A stretch of 7,366 bases of DNA from Bordetella parapertussis (GTDB lineage Bacteria > Pseudomonadota > Gammaproteobacteria > Burkholderiales > Burkholderiaceae_C): contig CAMDSU010000085.1 in NCBI GenBank assembly GCA_945907335.1, positions 1-7,366 of the forward strand. Reading direction: 5' to 3'. Positions within the stretch are counted from its first letter, which is position 1; each line of letters begins with the position of its first letter. The position numbers and the translations under genes are program-made. Below the pieces are notes generated by a model. The model was not told where the DNA came from. It did no database searches and worked only from the letters and a program-made list of their open reading frames with translations. Below are positions 6,380 through 7,366 of this stretch, one piece after another.

Positions 6380-7366
<987 letters not shown>

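Overview
The window looks like ordinary chromosomal DNA from a betaproteobacterium, most likely Burkholderiales and close to Comamonadaceae. I base this on the style of the transaldolase, CCA-adding enzyme and GroEL proteins, the moderately high GC content, and a complex-I NDUFA9-like reductase placed next to cca. This placement is recalled from family knowledge, not from a search. Protein-coding genes fill almost the whole window. I see no mobile element, CRISPR array, tRNA or rRNA, and no gene I would call broken.

Layout from left to right: (1) the 3' part of a NodT/OprM-type outer-membrane efflux channel gene (+, cut by the left edge). (2) Convergent to it, a two-gene minus-strand unit: an NDUFA9-like NAD(P)-binding protein followed three bases later by cca, which starts with TTG in the same reading frame as the upstream gene. 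(3) A 74-bp divergent promoter region leading to a transaldolase gene (+) that has no Shine-Dalgarno sequence and may be leaderless. (4) Convergent to it, an exported ChaN-family protein gene (-). (5) A 241-bp divergent intergenic region, strongly AT-rich on its right half, holding an inverted repeat and a possible 10-codon leader ORF. (6) A LysR-type regulator gene (+) whose protein resembles CbbR. (7) A perfect 12-bp inverted repeat with A/T flanks that should terminate both the regulator and the convergent groEL. (8) The 3' 60% of groEL/groL (-, cut by the right edge), with its Gly-Gly-Met tail.

The genes are mostly housekeeping: tRNA 3'-end maturation (cca), the non-oxidative pentose phosphate pathway (tal), protein folding (groEL), multidrug export (outer-membrane channel) and probable haem/iron handling (ChaN family). 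They do not form one pathway. The one plausible regulatory link is the LysR-type regulator with the divergent chaN-like gene, because LysR regulators often control a divergent neighbour. Its CbbR-like character also suggests carbon metabolism, but no cbb genes are present here.

I found no convincing previously undescribed system. The points worth checking are about gene expression: the in-frame stop/TTG junction between the reductase and cca, a possibly leaderless tal mRNA, the putative leader peptide and dyad ahead of the LysR gene, and the identity of that regulator's target.
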